A stretch of DNA of 64,000 bases from Methylobacter luteus IMV-B-3098. GTDB taxonomy: Bacteria; Pseudomonadota; Gammaproteobacteria; Methylococcales; Methylomonadaceae. Made by a program: the position numbers and the translations under genes. Below are positions 47,222 through 55,142 of the stretch, piece by piece. The stretch lies in assembly GCF_000427625.1 (NCBI RefSeq), contig NZ_KE386569.1:4442798-4506797 (forward strand), read 5' to 3'. Every line of letters starts with the position of its first letter. Position 1 is the stretch's first letter. The notes beneath the pieces are model-generated. The model was not told where the DNA came from. It did not search any database and was given only the letters and a program-made list of their open reading frames with translations.

Positions 47222-47940
47222 TGGTTAATTTTTCAGGCTGGGCCGCACCAAAGACAATAGACTTTATTTCGCTGCACGAACTAATGGAGGAATTAGCCAG
47301 CTATACCGAACTGCAATATTCAAACAGTGAAGAAGCACGTTTTTCAGAAGCCGCCGATAATCTCTATCAAGCCTTAAGTAACTCAGCAAAACCCCCTAAA
47401 TGGGCAAAAATCAACAAAGAGCCATTTAAGCTAGAGAACGCGCTAAAGCCCAAAAAAGGCCCACTCAAGCCAATATTTTGTGACGACGTATCAATTGAAG
47501 GAATGGAAATGCTAAGACACATGGCGGGATGGCATGAAAGAAAAATATACGCCGATAACCTGTATATCAAGGAACAGAAAAGCGCCAGAGAACAAGGTAT
47601 AGATGAGTCATTAGTGCTTAGAAGCCACAACCCAAATGATGGAGCATATAAAGGAGCAGACTTCATTAGGTCTATGGAAATAGGATTTGACCGGCACGAG
47701 ATAGCTGCATTCTTGGGATGCCAGACGGACCCGGCAATTTGTAGAGACAGGGAACGGACAGAGCACGTTAAGGAATGGGTAAAGAGAACAGATTACAAGG
47801 GCGGGAAAGTAGATAAGGTTATAATAGCTGAGCTTCAAGAAGATAAGCCAGACTTATGGGGGAAAAACGATGCAGTTTTTAGAAAGTGGATTCAGCTACC
47901 AGAAGCTAAGCCGTTATTGCCAAATACAAGGCGGCGTTAA
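47221..47940 (+). CDS. element-borne protein of unknown function
   Basis: 239-aa soluble protein that I do not recognise. The ATG overlaps the integrase stop (TGATG), so it is co-translated with int; a GTG three bases earlier is an alternative start. It contains charged segments with Cys/His-poor composition (YTELQYSNSEEARFSEAADNLYQAL; ICRDRERTEHVKEWVKR). Coupling to int and the following terminator make it a likely cargo or control gene (immunity, defence or excision control are all possible). Confidence 0.6.
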   Translation: MVNFSGWAAPKTIDFISLHELMEELASYTELQYSNSEEARFSEAADNLYQALSNSAKPPKWAKINKEPFKLENALKPKKGPLKPIFCDDVSIEGMEMLRHMAGWHERKIYADNLYIKEQKSAREQGIDESLVLRSHNPNDGAYKGADFIRSMEIGFDRHEIAAFLGCQTDPAICRDRERTEHVKEWVKRTDYKGGKVDKVIIAELQEDKPDLWGKNDAVFRKWIQLPEAKPLLPNTRRR

Positions 47941-47946
47941 ATAGAG

Positions 47947-47969
47947 AAAGGGCGATAAGCCCTTTTTTT
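47947..47969 (+). terminator. terminator after the int operon
   Basis: AAAGGGC (47947-47953) and GCCCTTT (47959-47965), continuing as T7. Confidence 0.8.
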
Positions 47970-47996
47970 ATGCTTGCCGATAAATCAGAGCATTAG

Positions 47997-48039
47997 ATAT
48001 AGGAGATTTTCTTTATATAGGAAATCCTATATTTCCTAG
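47997..48039. promoter_or_regulatory. ATATAGGA operator array before the HTH gene
   Basis: ATATAGGA occurs at 47997-48004 and 48015-48022. The second copy forms a perfect palindrome with TCCTATAT at 48025-48032, and TTCCTAG follows at 48033-48039. The array lies about 80-125 bp before the excisionase-like gene and looks like a repressor or activator binding region of the early operon. Confidence 0.55.
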
Positions 48040-48120
48040 TTTTTTAATAAAATCAACTACTTATAATTTATCTCAACCGCTAGCAAAACAGCGGAACAAT
48101 TCAGAAACAAAAGGTAAATT

Positions 48121-48336
48121 ATGAGCACTCAAACATTATTATCATACTTAACAGTAAATCAATTTTCAGAAAAACACCCCGCTTTCACTCGCGGCGGGTT
48201 ACGCGCCTTAATCTTTAATGAAGCCCAAAACGGACTTGCTAAGGCTGGCGCGATCGTTCGTATTGGGCGAAAAGTCTTAATTGATGAAGGAAAGTTCTTT
48301 GGATGGGTTGCTGGTCAAAATCAAGGGGGTAAGTAA
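48121..48336 (+). CDS. small HTH protein, excisionase/AlpA-like
   Basis: 71-aa basic protein with a MerR/excisionase-type winged helix (YLTVNQFSEKHPAFTRGGLRALIFNE, then AIVRIGRKVLIDEGKFFGWV). Proteins of this type in satellites act as excisionase or as transcription activator (AlpA, Vis). It is first in the replication operon, preceded by AAAAGGT and an ATATAGGA operator array, and overlaps the next gene by one base (TAATG). Confidence 0.7.
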   Translation: MSTQTLLSYLTVNQFSEKHPAFTRGGLRALIFNEAQNGLAKAGAIVRIGRKVLIDEGKFFGWVAGQNQGGK

Positions 48337-48671
48337 TGATTACCCCAACATTACCCAGAATCGACACTCTTACAGCCCGCGCCCTAATGCGCCTTTTAAC
48401 AGGCCGTAAGTTCACACATAAAGAATTCCAGATTGAAACCGGCTCTTACCGGCTATCAGGTTATATCGAGCAACTACGGAACCGGCACCACTGGACAATT
48501 CAAACCAAGGAAGAGACAGCCCCAACAAGCGACCCCACCGGCAGGACGGCGACTTATGGCCGGTATTTAATCGAGTCTGAGATTTTGGCAGGCTTGAGGC
48601 AGGAATTAGGCGAGCGGTTAGACAAATTTATTGAAGCGGTTAAGCGCTTTGAAGGCAATCGGGGGGCATGA
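48336..48671 (+). CDS. small protein with possible HTH fold
   Basis: 111-aa protein (MITPTLPRIDTLTARALMRLLTGRKFTHKEFQ). The segment LMRLLTGRKFTHKEFQIETGSYRLSGYIEQLRNRHHWTI resembles a winged helix of the kind found in phage Orf1/HTH_36-like proteins; that is a resemblance only. Overlaps both neighbours by one to four bases, so it belongs to one operon with the primase. Confidence 0.55.
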   Translation: MITPTLPRIDTLTARALMRLLTGRKFTHKEFQIETGSYRLSGYIEQLRNRHHWTIQTKEETAPTSDPTGRTATYGRYLIESEILAGLRQELGERLDKFIEAVKRFEGNRGA

Positions 48672-48820
48672 TGGGGAACAGTAAACAGGCCGCCCGGTAC
48701 AGCAATACCAAGGCGGCCAATATCAAAAAACTGCAAAGCCATTTTACCGAAACTGTGCGACAGGTAAAGGCCGAATTTATCCGGTTATCCGTTTGGCTGG
48801 TAATCGTGAGGGGCGCATGA
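48668..48820 (+). CDS. 50-aa basic protein in the replication operon
   Basis: Starts MMGNSKQAARYSNTKAANIK and overlaps the previous gene (ATGA) and the primase (ATGA) by four bases each. It is Lys/Arg-rich with a hydrophobic C-terminus (RLSVWLVIVRGA). The perfect overlaps on both sides are the main support. It is too short to be assigned a family. Confidence 0.5.
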   Translation: MMGNSKQAARYSNTKAANIKKLQSHFTETVRQVKAEFIRLSVWLVIVRGA

Positions 48821-51171
48821 TGGCGACCTTACCCGATGCAATGAAAGCGGCGGGTTTCGACCCGCCTGACACTATCCCGCCCGGTAAGACTACCCGCTTT
48901 TCGACCAATGGAAAACGCTCTGATTTATCAGGATGGGTTCATTTATTTGCAGACGAACAAGGCGCGGCGTTTGGTTGCTGGCGGTCTGGTGAACACCACA
49001 CATGGCAAGCCCAACGAGATAAGCCGTTAAACGCGATCGAGCAAGCAGAGTTCAAACGTAAGATAAAAGCCGCACGGAAATCGGCACATCAAGAACGGGA
49101 ATCCGGCTATCAAGCAGCGGCGGCCAATGCTCGGGCGGAATGGGAACCGGCACCACCCGCGCCGGAATCGCACCCTTATTTAGTCAAAAAAGGCATTAAG
49201 CCGCACATGGCGCGCATTGATAGCAAAGGCTGGTTATTGATTCCCGTTTATAGCGCGGCTGGCACTATCCAAAGCCTGCAAAGAATCGCACCAGACGGCG
49301 CTAAACGCTTTATGACAGGCGGCAAAATGCGTCATGGTCATATATGGATTGGTGAGCCTAAAAACGCGCCTATATTGCTTCTAAGCGAAGGGTTCGCGAC
49401 CGCTTGCAGCTTACATCAGGCGACAGGTTATCCGGTCTGTGTGTGCTTTTCGGCAGGCAATTTAAAACCAGTGGCGGAAATGGTCAGAAAAAGCGCGTTT
49501 ACATCATCAGCCCGGCTTTTAATCTGCGGTGATGATGACACCCAGACCGAAGGCAACCCCGGGCGCACCAAGGCCACCGAAGCAGCGCAGGCCGTAGCCG
49601 CTGGCGTGGTGTTTCCGGTATCGGCTGGGGATTTTAACGACATGGCGCAGGATGAAGGATTAGAAGCGGTACAGGCGCATATTGAGCAAGCCCTAGAAGA
49701 ATCAAAGGTTGTTCCGGTTGAGCTCTCTATCCCGTCATTATCTGGCATGGATGCCAGAGACGGAACGCACAACACGCGCCCATTATCCGAGCTTGGTAAT
49801 GCTATGCGGCTGATGGATGCTTATAGTGAAAATATCCGTTATACCCATGATGCCAAAGCATGGGTGCATTGGCGGGATGGCGCGTGGATATGGGACTTAG
49901 ACGGGGCAATAACTAAAGGGTTGGCGGCTAAGCTACCGGCCCAGATATATAACGAAGGCGCGCTTCATTTAGCCGAGTCTGAATATTTCTACAAATGGTC
50001 ACGCACCAGCCAGAAGCAACGCACCATTGAAGCGGCTGTATCGCTACTCAGTAATGAAGAACGTATAAGGCTATCTATTAGCATGATGGATGCCGACCTA
50101 TTCAAAATTGGTTTTGATAATGCGCGAATGGTGATTGACCTGAAAACAGGCGAAGCACGACCAGCGCAACAGTCCGACTTAATCACCAAGTCAGTGAATG
50201 TGGCAAGGCTGGGCGATTCCTCAAAGGCTGAGCAATGGACTAAGTTTATCAGCCAGCTATTTAACGATGACGCCGAGTTAATAAGCTGGTTTAAACGCTG
50301 GTGCGGCTATCTTCTAACAGGCTCTACAAGTGAACAAATCTTTGTTTTTTGCTATGGCTTGGGAAGCAACGGTAAAGGCATATTATCCGAGACTATACGC
50401 TATCTCATGGGCGATTATGCCAGAGCCGCCGATGTAGACACATTCACGGAAGGAAAGCGGCAAGCAGGCGCTGCCAGTCCTGATATGGCTGATTTAATCG
50501 GGGCTAGACTGGCTATCACGACAGAAACCGAGGATGGTGTAGCGTTCTCAGAATCGAAAGTAAAAGCCATTACCGGACAGGACACCATTACTACAAGGAA
50601 ACTGCATCAAAACCCCGTACAGTTCACACCACAATTTAAGCTGATGATGAGCGGCAACCATAAGCCCATCATTAAGGGCAATGATTACGGAATCTGGCGG
50701 CGAGTGATGCTAATACCCTTTACGCGCCAGTTCAAAGGCAAGGACAAAGACCCGAATCTATTAAACAAACTCAGAACCGAATCAGAACACATTTTAGCCT
50801 GGATGGTTGAAGGGTGTCTTGAATGGCAAAAGCGCGGCTTATCCGATGTGCCAAAGGTTATAAAGGATGCCACCGGAGAATATCAGCAGGAACAGGACAT
50901 TACTGGCAGATGGATTGAAGAATGTTGCGAGCTTTCACCAAGTCATGAGACATCATCAGCCGATATGTATATCTGCTACAAAAACTGGTGCATCAGTAAC
51001 GGGTTAAGACCCAATAGCAATATAGCATTAGGGCGCAGGCTTGCGGAGCGCGGCCTTTATTGCCGCCAATCAAACGGAAAAAGGCTATGGTTTGGCATAG
51101 GCGTAAAAGAGTCACCAAGTGTAAATGACTCAACTTATGCTGATTCATATAGAGCAACTAAAGGTTGGTAA
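48817..51171 (+). CDS. P4-alpha-type DNA primase/helicase (TOPRIM plus SF3/D5)
   Basis: 784-aa replication protein. The N-terminal part (1-100) resembles the zinc-type primase region, a TOPRIM domain follows (SEGFATA near 190, GDDD near 238), and the C-terminal half is an SF3/D5-type helicase with Walker A GLGSNGKGI at about 514-522 and LAITTETE, then a winged C-terminal domain (ADMYICYKNWC). In P4-like elements this single protein melts the origin and primes DNA synthesis. ATG 48817 overlaps the previous stop; an earlier TTG in frame is less likely. Candidate origin repeats lie directly downstream. Confidence 0.88.
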   Translation: MMATLPDAMKAAGFDPPDTIPPGKTTRFSTNGKRSDLSGWVHLFADEQGAAFGCWRSGEHHTWQAQRDKPLNAIEQAEFKRKIKAARKSAHQERESGYQAAAANARAEWEPAPPAPESHPYLVKKGIKPHMARIDSKGWLLIPVYSAAGTIQSLQRIAPDGAKRFMTGGKMRHGHIWIGEPKNAPILLLSEGFATACSLHQATGYPVCVCFSAGNLKPVAEMVRKSAFTSSARLLICGDDDTQTEGNPGRTKATEAAQAVAAGVVFPVSAGDFNDMAQDEGLEAVQAHIEQALEESKVVPVELSIPSLSGMDARDGTHNTRPLSELGNAMRLMDAYSENIRYTHDAKAWVHWRDGAWIWDLDGAITKGLAAKLPAQIYNEGALHLAESEYFYKWSRTSQKQRTIEAAVSLLSNEERIRLSISMMDADLFKIGFDNARMVIDLKTGEARPAQQSDLITKSVNVARLGDSSKAEQWTKFISQLFNDDAELISWFKRWCGYLLTGSTSEQIFVFCYGLGSNGKGILSETIRYLMGDYARAADVDTFTEGKRQAGAASPDMADLIGARLAITTETEDGVAFSESKVKAITGQDTITTRKLHQNPVQFTPQFKLMMSGNHKPIIKGNDYGIWRRVMLIPFTRQFKGKDKDPNLLNKLRTESEHILAWMVEGCLEWQKRGLSDVPKVIKDATGEYQQEQDITGRWIEECCELSPSHETSSADMYICYKNWCISNGLRPNSNIALGRRLAERGLYCRQSNGKRLWFGIGVKESPSVNDSTYADSYRATKGW

Positions 51172-51172
51172 A

Positions 51173-51273
51173 AGTGCGGATAGTGCGGATTTTTAGAGTT
51201 TTTCCTTTTTCCTCCATACAAACTTTATATGGGGGACTTTTGAAAAATGACATTTATCCGCACTATCCGCACT
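51173..51273. repeat. 18-bp inverted repeat of double AGTGCGGAT units, candidate origin iterons
   Basis: 51173-51190 holds AGTGCGGAT twice in tandem; 51256-51273 is its perfect inverse complement. The 65-bp spacer is AT-rich. The four 9-bp units immediately follow the primase gene, the place where P4 carries cis replication sequences. Confidence 0.6.
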
Positions 51274-51318
51274 GAAATATAAATCTTAATCAATCACAAC
51301 TAAGCACAACATTAATTT

Positions 51319-51564
51319 ATGAAAACAGACTTAAAGTCAAAACGGAACATTGGCGAATGGATTACTAAAAGATGCAGTATTAAGAACAAGAGCGCCGAAA
51401 CACGGCTATGTAATCTATATGGTGATTATTTTGAATGGTGTCTTGCTAAATCCGATAGGTTTATGACCAGGGGGAATTTTAATAAAACTCTTTTAAGGAT
51501 GGGGTTCAAGACAAGACGAGAAAAAACGGCGCGCCTTTTGTTGGGCATATCTCTAAATGACTAA
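51319..51564 (+). CDS. stand-alone primase C-terminal-like domain protein
   Basis: 81-aa basic protein. Its middle (SAETRLCNLYGDYFEWCLAK, then FMTRGNFNKTLLRMGFKTRREKTARLLLGISL) aligns by eye with the C-terminal part of the primase gene (SADMYICYKNWCISNG, then NSNIALGRRLAERGLYCRQ, RLWFGIGV), so it looks like a separate copy of the D5-associated winged domain. It may modulate replication as a DNA-binding factor. The start has no strong ribosome site. Confidence 0.6.
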   Translation: MKTDLKSKRNIGEWITKRCSIKNKSAETRLCNLYGDYFEWCLAKSDRFMTRGNFNKTLLRMGFKTRREKTARLLLGISLND

Positions 51565-51574
51565 AGGAAAACAA

Positions 51575-51907
51575 ATGACAGAGAAAACTATTCAATTCCC
51601 AATAAACCAATATTCCCACCTTCCTTTGGTGAGACAACTGGAAGAAAGAGCCATTAGAACGGCAATAGTGACCGGCTACCTATCCAGCAGAGCAGGAGTA
51701 ACGCAGGAAGCGGCACTAATCGACCTTATAAACAATGATGACGACCTGACTTATAAAGACACCAACGAGCAGACGCTGAGAGATTATATAGCAGCAGGCT
51801 TTAGTCTCTACCAAGAAAGACCAGAATTAACCGGACATGAGGCTTTTCACCTGTCCAAAAACCACTATGAAGCGATGATTAAACGCACACCAAAGGCTAA
51901 TAAATGA
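51575..51907 (+). CDS. element-borne protein of unknown function
   Basis: 110-aa acidic protein starting MTEKTIQFPINQYSHLPLVR. AAAGGA lies five to six bases before this ATG; a frame start at 51557 overlaps the previous gene and is less likely. Overlaps the tape-measure gene by four bases (ATGA). Polar, with probable helices; no motif I can name. Position suggests a tape-measure-associated role such as chaperone or assembly factor. Confidence 0.5.
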   Translation: MTEKTIQFPINQYSHLPLVRQLEERAIRTAIVTGYLSSRAGVTQEAALIDLINNDDDLTYKDTNEQTLRDYIAAGFSLYQERPELTGHEAFHLSKNHYEAMIKRTPKANK

Positions 51908-53814
51908 ACGTAATAGACACCTTAATAGTAACTCTCGGATTGGACGCAACCGAGTTCAAAAAAGGCACACAGGAAGCTAACAAAGCGCAAACAGCCTTTA
52001 TCAATCAATCCAGAAGCCAAGGCAATGAACTTGAAGCTATCGACAAAAAGAACGCCGAAGCACAGAAAGCCAGATTTAGAGAAATTGAATCGCAATCAAA
52101 AATAATTGCTCAAGGTTTCGCCAAAATAAGAAATCAGGCATTGTCTATGCTGGCCGTGTTTACGGCTGGCAAGGGGCTATCTAACTTTACATCAGACACC
52201 ATTCAATCATCAGCGGAACTTGACCGGCTATCTGAGAATTTAGGCATTGGTGCAGAGAGACTTAACGGTTACGCATTGGCGGCAAAGAACGCAGGCGGCA
52301 CAGCTCAGGGAATGTTTGAGTTGTTACAGCGACAGTCTAAAGCGGCGGCCGATTTTAAAATGGGGATGCCGAACGAGGACATTAACGCTTTTTTTCAATG
52401 GGGCGGAAGATATGGTGCAAAAGCTGACGACTTCAAAGACGCTGAAACTCTACTATTAGCAAAGGCTGATATATTGCATGAGGCCATGATGAAGCAAGGC
52501 GAACAGGAAGCCTTAGCGATTGCCGATAGAATGGGCATAAATCGAGAGCAATACAACCTATTAAAAATGGGTTCAGTTGCTCTAAAGGAAAAACGCGACG
52601 GATACGCCAAACTGACCGGACTTACCAAAGAACAGACCGAGGAATTAGGCAAGCTCGCGGAAAAATGGAACAACTTAAGCGCGTCATTTGAAGGCACGGG
52701 TAAGATTATTCTATCCAAGCTTGAGCCACAGATTGAAAGTTTAATAGATAACTTAATGGAGTTTTCAAACTGGCTTAGGTCTGATGATGTTGAGAACTGG
52801 TTTTCTGATGCCGTTAAGGAAGTAGACAGCTTTTTAACCAAAATAGAAGAATTGCTTAATGTTCCTGATAAGTTCGGCGCAATGGTCAATGAAGTGTTTG
52901 AGTCTGGCGCGCCGGACGTTGTTAAAGATGCCGCTAACGCTGTTACTGATGCGGTAGGCATGGACGGAGAGACTAAGCACGACAAAGCACACGCGCACAT
53001 GAGCCTAAAGGATGCGGCCTGGAATTATCGCGGCGGTGAAATCATGGGCTTAAATGACCACCAGACACGGGCGCTGGCCGCTGAAACGATGAAGCATGAA
53101 TCAAGCGGCGGCGACCTGAGAGCAGAGAACAAATACGGCTACATCGGGAAATATCAATTTGGCGCGGATGCCCTGGCCGATGCCGGTCTAGTGGACTTGG
53201 AAAAACTGAAAGCGGCTAAAAAGGAAGCGGGCAAAGGCTGGTTTAAAGGCGGGCAGGCTAAGTTCTTACACAACAATGAAAACTGGACGACTGAGGGCGG
53301 TTTTGAAGGCTTTATGCGGTCTGGTGAACTCCAAGACAGGGCTTTTGCTAAAAACGCCAATATGAACATTCAGACCGGCGTCAAATCGGGCGCATTGAAA
53401 GCAAGCAGTTCACCGGAGGACATATCAGGCTTTGTCATGGCGGCGCATTTAAAAGGGGCTGGCGCGGCTATCAACCTTTATAAAAATGGCAAGGATAGTT
53501 CGGATGCCAACGGAACAAAGGCGAGCCAGTACGCGCAATATGGGCGCGATATTGTTTCTCTATTTGCCGGACAGCCACAGCAACAGAGCGCGGCTATCCA
53601 ATCACCGGCAAGACAGGCCATTAATGCTAAACATGAATCGACCACCAACAGCACTGTGAACAGTCACAACAGCAATGTGACTTCTGAAACGAATATACAA
53701 AACGTGAATATCCAGACAGCCGCAACAGACCCGGCAGGAATAGCAAAAGAGATCGTTCCAGAGATACAGCGTCAAACACTGGTATTTAATGCTGCATCAG
53801 GTATGCGGCAGTAA
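51904..53814 (+). CDS. phage tail tape-measure-like protein with muramidase-type domain
   Basis: 636 aa. The N-terminus IDTLIVTLGLDATEFKKGTQEANKAQTAFI is that of lambda-like tape-measure proteins, followed by long helices (50-330) with a hydrophobic patch near 80. Residues about 385-500 (ALAAETMKHESSGGD, NKYGYIGKYQFGADALADAG) look like a lysozyme/transglycosylase domain with a Glu in HESS. The C-terminal NIQTAATDPAGIAKEI is also typical of tape-measure proteins. This protein sets tail length and opens the peptidoglycan during injection. It is the only structural gene in the element, which is unusual. Confidence 0.7.
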   Translation: MNVIDTLIVTLGLDATEFKKGTQEANKAQTAFINQSRSQGNELEAIDKKNAEAQKARFREIESQSKIIAQGFAKIRNQALSMLAVFTAGKGLSNFTSDTIQSSAELDRLSENLGIGAERLNGYALAAKNAGGTAQGMFELLQRQSKAAADFKMGMPNEDINAFFQWGGRYGAKADDFKDAETLLLAKADILHEAMMKQGEQEALAIADRMGINREQYNLLKMGSVALKEKRDGYAKLTGLTKEQTEELGKLAEKWNNLSASFEGTGKIILSKLEPQIESLIDNLMEFSNWLRSDDVENWFSDAVKEVDSFLTKIEELLNVPDKFGAMVNEVFESGAPDVVKDAANAVTDAVGMDGETKHDKAHAHMSLKDAAWNYRGGEIMGLNDHQTRALAAETMKHESSGGDLRAENKYGYIGKYQFGADALADAGLVDLEKLKAAKKEAGKGWFKGGQAKFLHNNENWTTEGGFEGFMRSGELQDRAFAKNANMNIQTGVKSGALKASSSPEDISGFVMAAHLKGAGAAINLYKNGKDSSDANGTKASQYAQYGRDIVSLFAGQPQQQSAAIQSPARQAINAKHESTTNSTVNSHNSNVTSETNIQNVNIQTAATDPAGIAKEIVPEIQRQTLVFNAASGMRQ

Positions 53815-53819
53815 TGGAA

Positions 53820-53892
53820 CTGTCTCAATAAAAGACAGATGAGACAAAGCCTGCAATGGGTTTTGTCTCACTTCCCTATGTGAACCGAGACA
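53820..53892. promoter_or_regulatory. alternating TGTCTC/GAGACA repeats
   Basis: TGTCTC at 53821-53826 and 53874-53879, GAGACA at 53841-53846 and 53887-53892. They pair into stems CTGTCT/AGACAG and GAGACAAA/TTTGTCTC. They end eight bases before the likely start of the next small gene. Confidence 0.45.
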
Positions 53893-53900
53893 ATTCAATA

Positions 53901-54107
53901 ATGTTTAATCATTCCTCATGGCATTTAGCCAAAGTCCTAAACCTAGACCATAGAGAACTGCGTCTATTTATTGACGAACTCAAAGACAAGCTCAATAACA
54001 ACCGGTTTGAGCAGAATTTTGAACGGTTGATATTTAAAAACGTGCTTACCTACTACATCATAACGGATGACGGGCTTGAGATATTGCTTAAAGCTTTAGC
54101 CGAATAG
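53901..54107 (+). CDS. small protein of unknown function (possible regulator)
   Basis: 68 aa from ATG 53901 (MFNHSSWHLAKVLNLDHRELR); a frame start at 53856 would add 15 residues but would run through the repeats. The helical segment HLAKVLNLDHRELRLFIDELKDKL and the ending YIITDDGLEILLKALA look like a phage regulator or antirepressor tail, a resemblance only. It follows the tape-measure gene on the same strand. Confidence 0.5.
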   Translation: MFNHSSWHLAKVLNLDHRELRLFIDELKDKLNNNRFEQNFERLIFKNVLTYYIITDDGLEILLKALAE

Positions 54108-54174
54108 CATAACAATCTGGCGCGGTTCTGATTCAACAGGCCGCGCATTTTGCGCGGTGGTCAGTTTAATTAAT

Positions 54175-54738
54175 TTACATCTGCGTAGTAAGAACAGTAA
54201 CAGCCTTCATAGTATTTAAATTATAAACACATAACGTCTTTGTCTTGACCTTTGCCCCGTATATATTTTCATACATTGCCACATCATCAATGACAGTAAC
54301 CTCCTTTTTATCTCCAGAAAAATCTTCTGGAATATAAGAGGAAAAATTAGGAGAAAAGAATCCTCCCCAATCAATTGATTGAGTATGCTTTTCCTCGGAC
54401 GCCATTTTACAGGCAACTTGAATTTGTATTGCCATCTCTTTATTTTCGTTAATAAGATCGCTTGTTGTTTTGCATAATTTCCAATCAGTTGCACAGGAGA
54501 GTTTAACAGGCTCTTTTGGCGCTGGTTCCGTTGTTACTGCTTGGGTTACTACTGGCTCCTTATGGTATTTTGTCTCATTATCATTAGTCGCAAAATAAAA
54601 GACAACAAATCCTCCAAACAAGATAAAGCCCATCGACTCAATAAAAGAATATCTTTTTGGCATCTTAATACCGCATGACGGGCATTTATCGGCTTTATCG
54701 CTGACTTGGTGTCCGCATTCCTTGCATGTAATTAGCAT
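54175..54738 (-). CDS. zinc-ribbon membrane protein, probable cargo
   Basis: 187-aa protein on the opposite strand to the rest of the element. It starts MLITCKECGHQVSDKADKCPSCG, a zinc ribbon (two CxxC pairs), then one membrane span (SMGFILFGGFVVFYFA, about 30-47) and a periplasmic or cytosolic C-terminal domain of about 130 residues with a few Cys. The upstream frame extends to 54801 but the ribbon start at 54738 fits the family. Zinc-ribbon plus span proteins are common small bacterial and phage proteins. Opposite orientation and isolation suggest an accessory gene such as a host-modifying or defence function. Confidence 0.65.
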   Translation of the reverse strand: MLITCKECGHQVSDKADKCPSCGIKMPKRYSFIESMGFILFGGFVVFYFATNDNETKYHKEPVVTQAVTTEPAPKEPVKLSCATDWKLCKTTSDLINENKEMAIQIQVACKMASEEKHTQSIDWGGFFSPNFSSYIPEDFSGDKKEVTVIDDVAMYENIYGAKVKTKTLCVYNLNTMKAVTVLTTQM

Positions 54739-54902
54739 TGTGTTTTCTCTTATTATTTTTGTTGAAAAACAAATATATCTCAAACAGGAACTTCGCACCA
54801 TTACTCGAAATGGTTATCTGAGAACTCGTTTTTGAACATATCCGGGAATATCGACATGACCATCTAGGATTTCAGCGCGCATTGCCACACTTTGAAAGCG
54901 TT

Positions 54903-55058
54903 ATGATGCGTCAAAAAGAAACAGCTATTTTATGCAGAATCGGGATTGCTCAAGGCATTGAGCTTCGGATAGAAGCAAAAGAAACACCAAAAGAAACAGA
55001 TTCTCAAACGGTATTTTCTCTCAAATTGAGTAAAAATCGTTACCCTGTCAGAGCGTAA
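54903..55058 (+). CDS. putative 51-aa protein
   Basis: Starts MMRQKETAILCRIGIAQGIE and runs to a TAA at 55056-55058 (end LSKNRYPVRA). It is divergent from the zinc-ribbon gene. Only a weak GAAAG lies upstream. Composition is protein-like (Lys/Glu-rich with alternating hydrophobics), but support is limited. Confidence 0.3.
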   Translation: MMRQKETAILCRIGIAQGIELRIEAKETPKETDSQTVFSLKLSKNRYPVRA

Positions 55059-55100
55059 CGGAAAAATTCCGATTCTAAAAGGTACGGAATCGCACCCTTT

Positions 55101-55141
55101 AATAGCAGGAATTCCTGCTATTTAATTGCTGGATATCCAGC
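55101..55141. repeat. two adjacent perfect palindromes (22 bp and 14 bp)
   Basis: A 22-bp palindrome with core AGCAGGAATTCCTGCT at 55101-55122 and GCTGGATATCCAGC at 55128-55141. Imperfect relatives of the first (GCAGGAAATTCTGC, GCAGGAAATCCTGC) recur at 57071-57084 and 57208-57221 near the right end. Confidence 0.6.
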
Positions 55142-55142
55142 T

